Positions 44,221 through 51,994 of a stretch of 64,000 nt of DNA are shown here, piece after piece. Position 1 is the stretch's first letter. Every line of letters starts with the position of its first letter. The translations under genes and the position numbers were made by a program. The notes under the pieces are model-generated. The model saw nothing but the letters and a program-made list of their open reading frames with translations. It did no database searches and had not been told where the DNA came from. The stretch comes from Bacteroidia bacterium (GTDB taxonomy: Bacteria; Bacteroidota; Bacteroidia; Cytophagales; Cyclobacteriaceae), in assembly GCA_030432655.1 (NCBI GenBank), contig JAUILA010000006.1, positions 62,001 through 126,000 on the forward strand. The letters are read 5' to 3'.

Positions 44221-46071
44221 TCAGTGCTTGGCCGTTTTACTTTTCTTGCTCAGGCATTTATTGTACGCCTTATTGTAATAATCCACCAGGCTGCCCCAAT
44301 CAAAGTGCTCTGACAAGTCTTCGGCTCGGTTTCGCTGAACCATCCGGTTGCGCCGGGTCAGTTTGATGAATTTGAACATCATATTCGCAAGGTCTTTGGC
44401 GGCAACCTCCGGTTTCTTGCGGTAGCGTTTGAGTACATATACGCCATAATCTTCATGGTCATCCATATGGGCATTGATGTAATCACCGAAACCGGAGAAA
44501 TCAGCCGTGATGGTAGGCACCCCACGTGCAATACATTCAAGGGGGGTATAACCCCAGGGTTCGTAAAAGCTTGGGAAGATGCCCAGGTGGCAGCCCCGGA
44601 CAAATTCACCATAATCAATTCCGAATAACGGGCTGGTGCTGTCAATAAAGTCGGGGTGGTAAACGATTTTGACCTTGTCTTTCGGACTGTTCACCATTTC
44701 ATTACGGCGCACATATTGCAGGATCTCATCGTTGATATCATCGACCAGGTTGTGGGTGGTGACGATCGGCCATTTATCAGATTTCCATGACTGGAGAATA
44801 CGCCGGTACTTCAGACGGAGATAATCATCCACCATTACATTCAGGTCCGGCAGCTTGAAATCAGTCATGGATTCGGCAGCAGCCTGGAATAGCCGGTCGC
44901 CCACCTGTTTTTCAATGGCCTCGGTGGTCTTACGGATTTCCTCCATTACCCCTCGCGACTGAAGTACCTCCGGATTGATGGACCAGGTTGGCCGCTTGGT
45001 GATAAAGAACATGACCACGGTAGTATCCAGCTTGGCCTCTTTCATCATCTGGTTGAGGAGCTCCAGTGCTTCCAGGGTAATGTCAAACCCTTTGTTGCGG
45101 AATTCGTACCGGCCGGATGTAAAAAAGTAGAGCGTCTTGTCCAGGTCAAACGGTGAGCTGTTAAAGAAGTGCCCCATCACGAACTGGTGGATTACATCTT
45201 TATACGCTCCATGGAGGTTCTGCACTTCATGGAATGCCACAAATCGCTTGATATTAAGGCCGTTTGGTGTAATGACATCGGGAACGCGTGAATAGAATTG
45301 TTTGCACTCCCGGGCGGTCACATCACTTACTGTCGTGAGAATATCGCAGGATTGCGCCACGTAACGCTCAATTTCCGCAATTGCGAGAATGTTGTAATAA
45401 CGTGCTTCATTCTCCCAGTCATACATATTGAGTTTGCCATAAAAATTTTCGTCGTTCATGGCCACATAGCGTCCGATGGCCGTGGCATGCGTGGTGAAAA
45501 CGGTTTTGATCGGGAGATCTGTGTTTTTGAAGCTGAGGATGGGCAGCGCGGACATCCATTCGTGGCAATGGGTGATCAGTGTTTTTGATTCTTTATCCAG
45601 TTCCTCGGCGAGATAGCGGAAAAAGATGGTGGACAGTTCCGCCAGTGCGATGACCTGGTTCTGAAGTTCTTCCTCGGGATTAATATGGATATTGTGTTCT
45701 TGCTCCAGGCGGTTGCGCGTGGCATCACTCTGCTGGGTCATGGCCTTGAGGTCGAACAATACCGTCACCGGACGCCCGGTAACCAGCCAGACACCGTATT
45801 TCAATTTATGCCCGTCGGCCTCCATCCGGGAAACAGCTTTGCCCAGCGAACCTTTTCTTTCGTGAATATCATCAAATTCCGCCGCAATATTTTTGTTGAG
45901 GAGTGGACCAACCAGGCAATAGTTTTCACCCCACTGGCGGGTCATGGCAGGCACCTTGGACCGGATCACGGTATAGATTCCACCAACCTGGTTACATACC
46001 TCCCAGGCGGTCTCAACAAGAAAAGCAGAACTAAATTTATCGGTTGTTACTTCAGAAGGGTCTTTTTCCAT
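44221..46071 (-). CDS. GT3-type glycogen synthase
   Basis: The 616-residue enzyme resembles the eukaryotic/Bacteroidota GT3 synthases rather than GlgA (GT5). It begins with Glu-Val-Cys-Asn-Gln-Val-Gly-Gly-Ile-Tyr (about 24-33), has the His-Glu-Trp segment near 169 and, in the C-terminal domain, Phe-Tyr-Glu-Pro-Trp-Gly-Tyr-Thr-Pro-Leu-Glu-Cys with Phe-Ser-Gly-Phe-Gly following, the GT3 UDP-glucose/acceptor motif. It extends alpha-1,4-glucan chains. Co-transcribed with DUF429. No branching enzyme or phosphorylase is in the window. Confidence 0.93.
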   Translation of the reverse strand: MEKDPSEVTTDKFSSAFLVETAWEVCNQVGGIYTVIRSKVPAMTRQWGENYCLVGPLLNKNIAAEFDDIHERKGSLGKAVSRMEADGHKLKYGVWLVTGRPVTVLFDLKAMTQQSDATRNRLEQEHNIHINPEEELQNQVIALAELSTIFFRYLAEELDKESKTLITHCHEWMSALPILSFKNTDLPIKTVFTTHATAIGRYVAMNDENFYGKLNMYDWENEARYYNILAIAEIERYVAQSCDILTTVSDVTARECKQFYSRVPDVITPNGLNIKRFVAFHEVQNLHGAYKDVIHQFVMGHFFNSSPFDLDKTLYFFTSGRYEFRNKGFDITLEALELLNQMMKEAKLDTTVVMFFITKRPTWSINPEVLQSRGVMEEIRKTTEAIEKQVGDRLFQAAAESMTDFKLPDLNVMVDDYLRLKYRRILQSWKSDKWPIVTTHNLVDDINDEILQYVRRNEMVNSPKDKVKIVYHPDFIDSTSPLFGIDYGEFVRGCHLGIFPSFYEPWGYTPLECIARGVPTITADFSGFGDYINAHMDDHEDYGVYVLKRYRKKPEVAAKDLANMMFKFIKLTRRNRMVQRNRAEDLSEHFDWGSLVDYYNKAYNKCLSKKSKTAKH

Positions 46072-46142
46072 AGGAAGTTATTTATTGTAAAAGTTACATA
46101 CTTTTCACAATAAATCGGAAAAATAGCGCCTCAAACCCGAAG

Positions 46143-46814
46143 TTAAATTCCTTTGTATTCCGGTTTGAGTTTGTCTTTATATTCTTTCATGAATTTTTCC
46201 ACCTTCGGACGGGATACTGAGCGAACGTATGAATCATTGGGATGGAGCTCATAATAGTTCTGATGATAATCCTCCGCGATCCAGAATTTGTTGTAGGCCG
46301 TAATTTCGGTGGCTATTGGCTTATTGTATTTGCCTGAGTCATTCAGGCTCTTTTTCACATATTCAGCAATGGACTTTTCCTCCTGGTTTTTATACCAGAT
46401 CGCCGAACGGTATTGTTTACCTATGTCGGGGCCCTGGCGGTTTACCTGGGTAGGATCGTGTGAGGCAAAGAACATTTGAACCAGTTCCCGGTAGTTGACG
46501 GTTTCGGGGTCAAAAACCACACGTACTGATTCAGCATGGTCAGTCAGCCCGCGTCCCACTTCTTCATACGTCGGGTTCTTTTTTTCGCCTCCTGCATAGC
46601 CGGAAACGACATCAATCACGCCACTGACCCGGTGGAAAACAGCTTCGGTACACCAGAAGCATCCGCTGGCGAAATAAACGGTATCCAGGCGTGCCTCCTG
46701 TTCGGCGGATACCGGTACAGCGGTAAATTCATCACTGGCCGGTTGCTTTTCGCCAGCATTGCATCCCAGGGTGAATAGAGTTAGAAAAAATGTAAAAATG
46801 GTGAGGCTTCTCAT
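46143..46814 (-). CDS. msrA: peptide-methionine (S)-S-oxide reductase, lipoprotein
   Basis: The 223-residue enzyme repairs methionine-S-sulfoxide. The catalytic motif Gly51-Cys52-Phe-Trp-Cys55 is intact. Asp-His-Ala-Glu-Ser-Val, Ala-Ser-His-Asp-Pro-Thr and Tyr-His-Gln-Asn-Tyr follow in the usual order. A lipobox (Leu-Gly-Cys18) makes it an envelope enzyme. A longer frame reaches back to 47036, but it would overlap the radical SAM gene and lacks a signal at its start, so the ATG at 46814 is preferred. Confidence 0.93.
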   Translation of the reverse strand: MRSLTIFTFFLTLFTLGCNAGEKQPASDEFTAVPVSAEQEARLDTVYFASGCFWCTEAVFHRVSGVIDVVSGYAGGEKKNPTYEEVGRGLTDHAESVRVVFDPETVNYRELVQMFFASHDPTQVNRQGPDIGKQYRSAIWYKNQEEKSIAEYVKKSLNDSGKYNKPIATEITAYNKFWIAEDYHQNYYELHPNDSYVRSVSRPKVEKFMKEYKDKLKPEYKGI

Positions 46815-46885
46815 AATGCATTCTGTTTCTGTTCGAATATCTAACGAAAATATAAGGAAATGTGTTCTGCAGACGACAAATTCGA

Positions 46886-47941
46886 TTAAAAGAGGGTGTA
46901 ATTGCCTCCACGCCGGAAGACGGAAGTATTGTAATCCGGCATTCTTCGTCCTTTCATCGTAGCATCCTTGGCAGCACTGAAAAGCTGACTGATCGAATCT
47001 GCTATGGGCCCTTCTCCTTTGATACGGCGGCCCCACTCTGAATCATTTACTTTCCCGCCGTGGGCCTGGCTCACCTGGTTCCAGACTTTGTTGTACCGGT
47101 CCGGAAAATGTTCCTTGAGCCAGCTTTCAAAAATATCCCCGATGGTTCCGTTGAGCCTGACGACGGTATATCCGGCAGTAAGTGCCCCGGCGTCGGCGGC
47201 AGCCTTCAGGATGGCCGGTGATTCATGATGGTTAAGGCCAGGGATCAGCGGGGCGTTCATGATCCCGACGGGGATACCTGAATTGGTAAGCTTGCGGATG
47301 GCCTCCAGTTTTTTCCTGGAAGTCGCAGTACGCGGTTCGAGTTTTGCCCTGAGTTTCTCATCCAGTGTGGTGATAGAGAAGTAAACGTGAACCAGTTTGT
47401 CCCTGGTCAGGTCTTCCAGGATATCCAGGTCACGCAGGAGAAGTACGTTTTTTGTGATGATACCCACCGGATGGCGATAACGGGCGAAAACCTTCAGAAG
47501 TTCCCGGGTAATACCAAGCCGCCGTTCGATGGGCTGGTAGCAATCCGTGTTGCCGGAAATGACGATGGGCTGAGGTTTCCAGGAACGCTGAAGCAGGTGT
47601 TTCTCCAGTAATTCCGGGGCGTTCTTTTTTACGATGATCTTTGATTCAAAATCGAGTCCGGCACTGAGGCCCCAGAATTCGTGCGTGGTGCGGGCGTAGC
47701 AATATGCGCAGCCGTGTTCACACCCCTGGTAGGGGTTAAGCGAATAGGCCATTCCGACATCCGGACTGGTGACTTTATTGACTACTTTGGAAGGTGATTC
47801 GTACAGGATTTCGGTTTCAGGACGTTGTATGTATTCTTCTTCATCAATGCCTTCGTGATGTTCCTGCACAAATTTTCGAAGCAGAAAGCGGTTGGCCGGC
47901 TGGATGCGGGCTCCTCTTCCTGCTAAATGGTCGTCCTTCAT
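46886..47941 (-). CDS. PA0069-family radical SAM protein
   Basis: The 351-residue protein has the radical SAM cluster Cys74-x3-Cys78-x2-Cys81 in Gly-Cys-Glu-His-Gly-Cys-Ala-Tyr-Cys-Tyr-Ala-Arg, with Ser-Asn-Pro-like and Gly-Asn-Thr-Asp-Cys-Tyr-Gln-Pro further on (about 124-131), as in the PA0069/SplB-like family. Family members act in an unassigned role, sometimes likened to DNA photoproduct repair. It lies 71 bases upstream of msrA on the same strand. Confidence 0.9.
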   Translation of the reverse strand: MKDDHLAGRGARIQPANRFLLRKFVQEHHEGIDEEEYIQRPETEILYESPSKVVNKVTSPDVGMAYSLNPYQGCEHGCAYCYARTTHEFWGLSAGLDFESKIIVKKNAPELLEKHLLQRSWKPQPIVISGNTDCYQPIERRLGITRELLKVFARYRHPVGIITKNVLLLRDLDILEDLTRDKLVHVYFSITTLDEKLRAKLEPRTATSRKKLEAIRKLTNSGIPVGIMNAPLIPGLNHHESPAILKAAADAGALTAGYTVVRLNGTIGDIFESWLKEHFPDRYNKVWNQVSQAHGGKVNDSEWGRRIKGEGPIADSISQLFSAAKDATMKGRRMPDYNTSVFRRGGNYTLF

Positions 47942-47998
47942 TCTCCAAAAATACTAATAAAATTAGTAAATACTAACTATAATGGAGAATGTTACCGT

Positions 47999-48445
47999 CT
48001 ATATTTGTTCGCCTTTTGTGGCAAGCCTGTTCACGGCGATAAAGGCGAATAATGCGCCGGCGGCAGCACCTTCCGCCACGATCGTGGTGGCGATGATATA
48101 CGGGTTAATCAGTTTACCAAACGGAGCGGTTTCACGCAATTGCTTCATGAATCCGGGGTCAAGGAACATGAGGTACGCGAAAACAAAGAATGCAAAGATG
48201 ATACAGGAGAGCACTCCGATGTAGACACCGGTCATTACCCCGCGGAGGTAGGTGAAGTGTCCAGGATTTTCGTTGCGGATACTTTTCATTCCGTAATAAA
48301 TGCCAATGGCCAGGATAACGAATTCAACGATGCGGTATTCCAGCTGCAGGCCGAGGCCGATGAAATTCATTATCAGGAAATAAATGATCAGGGCGGCAGC
48401 TGTTTTAGCCGCCGCGGAAATCAGGGATTTACTAGTGAGTTTCAT
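47999..48445 (-). CDS. DUF4199 membrane protein
   Basis: The 148-residue protein has four membrane helices (about 10-30, 38-55, 72-95, 115-140) and matches the Bacteroidota-restricted DUF4199 family with the Gly-Val-Met-Thr-Gly-Val-Tyr-Ile-Gly stretch after helix 2. I pick the ATG at 48445 over a frame start 16 codons earlier, since AAAGGA precedes it at the right distance. Function unknown. Confidence 0.85.
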   Translation of the reverse strand: MKLTSKSLISAAAKTAAALIIYFLIMNFIGLGLQLEYRIVEFVILAIGIYYGMKSIRNENPGHFTYLRGVMTGVYIGVLSCIIFAFFVFAYLMFLDPGFMKQLRETAPFGKLINPYIIATTIVAEGAAAGALFAFIAVNRLATKGEQI

Positions 48446-48532
48446 AGTATTTTCCTTTGATGTAGTAAAAGATACAAATACCTCAGGCAGCATACTATGA
48501 TAATTATCAGGCGGACGTTGAAGTTATTCGAG

Positions 48533-48677
48533 AATCATTGTAGTTTTGTTCCGTCGGCTGAAGCTTTAGCGAAAGCTGGTCGCATCCGCCGAAGCCTCTG
48601 GCGCAGGTGGACCGAAGTTTACGGCAACGCCGAATGTCTTTATTGGCACGCCTTCGCCAAAGGCTTCGGCGCGCAGA
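48533..48677. repeat. GC-rich palindromic mosaic directly upstream of tRNA-Val
   Basis: This stretch is made of imperfect palindromes, e.g. AGCTTTAGCGAAAGCT at 48560-48575 and CGCCTTCGCCAAAGGCTTCGGCG near 48651-48673 (a CCTTCGCC/GGCTTCGG-type pair), plus a third Gly-codon-like CGCCGAAGCCTCTGGCG segment. It differs from the flanking AT-rich sequence and may be a short interspersed palindromic repeat. No open frame there is convincing. Confidence 0.5.
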
Positions 48678-48752
48678 GGGTGATTAGCTCAGTTGGTTTA
48701 GAGCACCTGCTCGACAAGCAGGGGGTCACTGGTTCGAATCCAGTATTACCCA
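48678..48752 (+). tRNA. tRNA-Val (anticodon GAC)
   Basis: A full cloverleaf fits: acceptor GGGTGAT/ATTACCC (48678-48684, 48745-48751), D stem GCTC/GAGC, anticodon stem CCTGC/GCAGG (48706-48710, 48718-48722), T stem ACTGG/CCAGT around TTCGAAT. The anticodon loop 48711-48717 is TCGACAA, giving anticodon GAC. Position 33 is C rather than the near-universal U, so the isotype call rests on this loop reading. CCA is not encoded (ACA follows). It is the attachment site of the element to its right. Confidence 0.85.
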
Positions 48753-48773
48753 CATTGATTATCAGGCACTTAC
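48708..48773 (+). repeat. attL direct repeat (tRNA 3' end plus terminator 5' arm)
   Basis: Bases 48708-48746 are identical to 54520-54558. Differences to the right copy follow at 48747, 48748 and 48755 only, within 66 bases. The acceptor end here is ATTACCC, where the right copy has ATCGCCC; both can pair with the GGGTGAT 5' end through a G-T pair. Confidence 0.9.
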
Positions 48774-48797
48774 GATTAATTTTGTAAGTGCCTTTTT
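48765..48797 (+). terminator. terminator after tRNA-Val
   Basis: GGCACTTAC / GTAAGTGCC (48765-48773, 48784-48792) with a ten-base loop and TTTTT. The same hairpin with three to four changes lies at 54577-54604. Confidence 0.85.
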
Positions 48798-48798
48798 C

Positions 48799-48819
48799 AT
48801 TTGCAAGCAATTTGCAAGC
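48799..48819 (+). repeat. paired arm-type integrase sites, left end
   Basis: ATTTGCAAGC occurs twice (48799-48808 and 48810-48819), 11 bases apart. The same pair, same spacing and orientation, lies beside the integrase start at 54385-54405. Arm-type binding sites are expected here for a tyrosine integrase. Confidence 0.7.
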
Positions 48820-48851
48820 GGATTTTGACGATTTCTGGCATGTTTTTTCCG

Positions 48852-48975
48852 GCGGAAAAAAATTTTCAAAAAAGTTTAAAAAGTCCTTATTTGTTATTGT
48901 CGAAACTGTGAATTGTGTAAAAGTCAGGAGTGGGATTGCGCCTGGGAGTTTTCCACTGTTCACGGTAAATTGAAA
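48852..48975 (+). repeat. duplicated module, copy 1
   Basis: About 120 bases are shared at roughly three-quarters identity with copy 2 at 50285-50410, including the exact 20-base segment at 48944-48963. It ends a few bases before the start of the small membrane-protein gene at 48979. Confidence 0.75.
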
Positions 48976-48978
48976 GAT

Positions 48979-49293
48979 ATGAGTCTTTTTAAGATCGTAA
49001 ATTATTTAATCCTTGGATGTGCTGGATTTGGAATGACTATCTTAACCATGTTTTGGTTAGGGACTGAAGAGGATTTTAGTTCGACTTGGAGGGTAGAGTT
49101 GTTTCTAATCAGATTGGGATTCAACCTATTGTTAACCATAATATTTTCAGTCATTATGGTTATATCTAATCGAATTTTAATGAAAGCAGTAGGAGCACAT
49201 GGACAGCCTGAATTCCCAAAAGAAATGGCCTATGTTTTCTTCATTGTACTTTCAACGATTAATCTGTTGGGATGTATATTGTTTGTATTATGA
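48979..49293 (+). CDS. small three-helix membrane protein, unknown
   Basis: The 104-residue product has three likely membrane helices (about 9-27, 39-60 and 82-103). I choose the ATG at 48979 because the 22 codons before it belong to the duplicated module and do not look like protein. I recognise no family. It is followed three bases later by the YwqK-like lipoprotein gene and both are likely one transcript driven from the copy 1 module. Confidence 0.7.
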   Translation: MSLFKIVNYLILGCAGFGMTILTMFWLGTEEDFSSTWRVELFLIRLGFNLLLTIIFSVIMVISNRILMKAVGAHGQPEFPKEMAYVFFIVLSTINLLGCILFVL

Positions 49294-49296
49294 AAT

Positions 49297-50064
49297 ATGA
49301 AATTACCTCCACGAATCGTGATCTTAATTTTTGTATTCCTCATGAACTGTGGTGATAATAACGATTATCAAATAGTGAGTTACTATCCGTCAGGTTCAAT
49401 TAAAGAAACAAGCGAGGTGAATGAACATTCAGTTAAAGAGGGCCTTAGTATTGGATTTTTTGAGAATGGTGATACCGCCAGAATAGCAACTTATAAAGCC
49501 GGTAAACTTGACTCCACTGAAGTATTATATTATCGTTCAGGTGGCCTGAATATTCGAAGGTCATGGCGTATGGGTGAATTATTTGGTGAATACCGGGAGT
49601 TCTACGAGGATTCAGAGTCTGTATACTACACTATACTGGATAAAGACACAGTGGCTATTGAGGGGCCGGTGGTTTCTAAATACATGTTTTATTATGGCGA
49701 AGGAATCAAATATTATCGAGAATATGACAGGAAAGGAAGATTGAAGGAAGAAGGGGGATCAGGCATAATAGCTTTCAATCCATTAGAAAAATCAAATGAA
49801 TTTGAATTAAATGATACCCTCAAAATTCAATTTTTATTAGCGTCTCCAAATTATGCATATCGGGAATTCGAAGTAATTACCTATCATAATGATAGTCTCA
49901 TTTCGGAGGAAAACATTAAAATTAACAATGCGTTAAGCTCAGCATTTTTAATTAAAAAGCTTGATAGACTAGGCAAATACCAATTTTATGTAAAATGCAG
50001 AATTTATGGTAAGATGGATTCCAGTGTTAAAGTAGACACACTTCATTTTGGTATTCAAATTTAA
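49297..50064 (+). CDS. YwqK/MORN-like lipoprotein
   Basis: The 255-residue product has a lipobox (Met-Asn-Cys18). Residues about 28-105 contain repeated Tyr-x-x-Ser-Gly-x-(Ile/Leu) and Gly-x-x-x-Gly-x-Phe units (Tyr-Pro-Ser-Gly-Ser-Ile, Phe-Glu-Asn-Gly-Asp, Tyr-Arg-Ser-Gly-Gly-Leu, Gly-Glu-Tyr-Arg-Glu-Phe-Tyr), as in YwqK/MORN_2 proteins, several of which occur as antitoxins or immunity-like partners. A C-terminal beta-rich domain (about 160-255) is unassigned. It is envelope-anchored. AT-rich codon use sets it apart from the chromosomal genes. Confidence 0.72.
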   Translation: MKLPPRIVILIFVFLMNCGDNNDYQIVSYYPSGSIKETSEVNEHSVKEGLSIGFFENGDTARIATYKAGKLDSTEVLYYRSGGLNIRRSWRMGELFGEYREFYEDSESVYYTILDKDTVAIEGPVVSKYMFYYGEGIKYYREYDRKGRLKEEGGSGIIAFNPLEKSNEFELNDTLKIQFLLASPNYAYREFEVITYHNDSLISEENIKINNALSSAFLIKKLDRLGKYQFYVKCRIYGKMDSSVKVDTLHFGIQI

Positions 50065-50211
50065 CGGGTATGTATTTCAGAACAATAAAATATTATCGTG
50101 AAGCATTAAAAGAGAGTTTACTCAGCTGACTCAAAAAAAAACAAAAATTTGATTTTATTAACGTCCACATTCCTGGATAATATCCAATACACACCGGATT
50201 TAGAGTAGGCA

Positions 50212-50246
50212 ATCCAGAAGCGAGCAGGAGTGGGTGTATTCTGGAT
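50212..50246. repeat. stem-loop in the interval upstream of copy 2
   Basis: ATCCAGAA (50212-50219) and TTCTGGAT (50239-50246) form a perfect 8-bp inverted repeat with a 19-base loop. An outer, imperfect arm (50182-50195) can pair with part of the same right arm. No gene is seen in 50065-50444, which otherwise holds copy 2 of the duplicated module. Confidence 0.4.
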
Positions 50247-50284
50247 CGCGAGTAACTACGAGCAATCCATTCTACAATCAAAAG

Positions 50285-50410
50285 GCAGGAGAAATTTTCT
50301 AACTAGTTTAAAAAATCCCTAATTATTGTTGTCGTAACTGTGAAATGTGGGAAAGTTACGGGTGGGATCGTGCCAGGGAGTTTTCCACTGTTCACAGCAA
50401 GTGACAAATT
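50285..50410 (+). repeat. duplicated module, copy 2
   Basis: The 20-base segment at 50376-50395 is identical to 48944-48963, and the surrounding 120 bases are clearly related. The module ends about 35 bases before the start of the secreted NTR-like gene. Confidence 0.75.
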
Positions 50411-50444
50411 CTTAATTCCTGGTTATTTTAATTTAGTAACGGAG

Positions 50445-50999
50445 ATGTTTACAAAAATGGTCCAATATACATTCTTGCTTTCGACCTTTCTTTTGATTAC
50501 AGGTAATGCTCATGCGTGTGAATGTGAATATTCAGATGAGATATTAAATGAATTGAAACAAACGGCAGATTTCATTTTCATAGGATCGGCTGTGTCTAAT
50601 TTTCATTATAATACTGAAATAGTGGAAGCGCAGAATACTGCTGGTTATGGTTCGAATGTATTTTTTAAAATTGACGATTTGATAAAGGGTGATGCAGAGG
50701 CAGGCCAGAACATTTTCATATATCAGGAGTCTTCTAGCTGTGAGCAGGATTTTGTGCTCAATAAGAAATATTTGGTTATTGGATATTCGATCAAATCCTT
50801 CGAATCAATAGATTGCCAATCTGTTCCTCCGCCACCTTCAGACATAGATACGGTCAAAATTTGCAATGACTTGGAGAAAGTCCGTTTTTTAAATAATAAA
50901 AGCTCCAATGGACTGATTTTAACGACGAATGTGTGTGGCGTATTTGTGGCAGGCACCGACTTGTTTAACGAATTACTATCCGCGTGGGGTAATGAATAA
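50445..50999 (+). CDS. small secreted protein, possibly NTR/TIMP-like fold
   Basis: The 184-residue product has a signal peptide ending before Cys-Glu-Cys. The pattern Cys-x-Cys, Phe-Ile-Phe-Ile-Gly-Ser-Ala, Phe-Lys-Ile-x-x-x-Ile-Lys-Gly, then Cys-Glu-Gln-Asp-Phe and Tyr-Leu-Val-Ile-Gly-Tyr is that of bacterial proteins related to the netrin/TIMP (NTR) domain. That is an inference from pattern. Starts at 50445 or 50457 are possible; I prefer 50445 because it adds a lysine to the signal peptide, and an upstream frame to 50340 reads through the duplicated module. It lies alone after that module. Confidence 0.65.
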   Translation: MFTKMVQYTFLLSTFLLITGNAHACECEYSDEILNELKQTADFIFIGSAVSNFHYNTEIVEAQNTAGYGSNVFFKIDDLIKGDAEAGQNIFIYQESSSCEQDFVLNKKYLVIGYSIKSFESIDCQSVPPPPSDIDTVKICNDLEKVRFLNNKSSNGLILTTNVCGVFVAGTDLFNELLSAWGNE

Positions 51000-51225
51000 T
51001 TATTTTCAGTTGAAATGCTAACCTGAACATGATGGATGAAAGGGAATATCAGCCAGGTTGAACTTGTACATATAAAAGGATTAAACCACCCTACTCCAAG
51101 TGGATCTAGTTCCTCACCAGAAAAAGATGCAAATGGTCTATCTAAATCAAACAACCTTCTGACATATGGAAGTTACATAATGGATGGTAACTCAAAGCAT
51201 TTAAATGGGGTAGATAAAACAACCG

Positions 51226-51615
51226 ATGATTAATAAAATAATAATGACATGCATTTATACAATGTTCCTATTGAGCATTGTATCATGTGAAAAGCAAGCT
51301 GAGGCAACTGAAATTATGGAATGCATAGATATCAAAATGAAGAGATCTTACTTGTTTTTTGAAAAAGGATTTCAAGGTGATGAACTTGATGTGTTTGTCA
51401 ACGGTCACCACTTTGAAAATAGAATTTTAGATACTGATCCATCTATGGATTTAGCGGGTGAGATATTTATCAAGACTGATACAGTTCAACAAATCGCATT
51501 CAAAATTAATAATCAATATTATGGGGGTTTTTGTCCATATCCATTTATTCAAATCAATAGATTAAATGATCAAATTGTAATAAAAGTAGCTGAAGAACCT
51601 ACTGCATATGAATAA
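51226..51615 (+). CDS. small lipoprotein, unknown
   Basis: The 129-residue product has a lipobox Ile-Val-Ser-Cys (Cys21). The rest is a beta-rich domain with two further cysteines at about 33 and 103. I recognise no family. A short frame just upstream (51036-51233) overlaps it but has no signal or domain and is not listed. Confidence 0.6.
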   Translation: MINKIIMTCIYTMFLLSIVSCEKQAEATEIMECIDIKMKRSYLFFEKGFQGDELDVFVNGHHFENRILDTDPSMDLAGEIFIKTDTVQQIAFKINNQYYGGFCPYPFIQINRLNDQIVIKVAEEPTAYE

Positions 51616-51630
51616 CATAAAGCTAGTATT

Positions 51631-51690
51631 ATGAATTAGTTTTTACTCCTTTTCCTTTTATTATCTCAAGCATGTGATGGTATAAGATAA
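51631..51690 (+). pseudogene. decayed lipoprotein gene start
   Basis: Reading from the ATG at 51631 gives Met-Asn-stop, then Phe-Leu-Leu-Leu-Phe-Leu-Leu-Leu-Ser-Gln-Ala-Cys-Asp-Gly, a clear lipoprotein signal and lipobox broken by a TAG at codon 3, with a TAA after codon 19. It is very short but typical of a dead lipoprotein gene. Confidence 0.4.
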
Positions 51691-51994
51691 ATTCTAGAAA
51701 AGAACCTATCCTAATTTGCGCATCAGTATATTTATTTCATAGAAATTAGCGTGGATGGCAGGTATTTATTTCTAAAGCTCCTTTTTATAATATTGATTAG
51801 ATTGATCTAACCTAGGCGGCTAACGGATGTATGATGATTTAAGGATCAAGTGAAATCCAAGTCGCGCCGGATTTTCGCTTTTTGAATCAAAAAACACATC
51901 TTGCTATAACGCTTCCATTTTCTGAACTTGCTAGGTGCCAACATGGGAAATGATGACTGAAATATTCATGTTGGTCATTGGGTAATCAAATGTT
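51691..51994. other. gene-free, AT-rich interval
   Basis: No convincing coding frame or hairpin is seen in these 304 bases. It separates the decayed lipoprotein start from the next gene and is probably remnant DNA of the element. Confidence 0.4.

Noticed and set aside
46815-47036. 74 additional N-terminal codons for MsrA
   Set aside because: They overlap the radical SAM gene and would hide a clear lipoprotein signal.
48497-48963. Coding frames on both strands across the tRNA-Val gene
   Set aside because: They overlap the tRNA and the palindromic mosaic. Such frames (including the minus-strand one with Gly-Phe-Glu-Pro-Val) are common artefacts over tRNA genes.
51036-51233. A 65-codon frame in front of the small lipoprotein gene
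   Set aside because: Serine- and asparagine-rich without domain or signal, overlapping the clear lipoprotein start. No support as a real gene.
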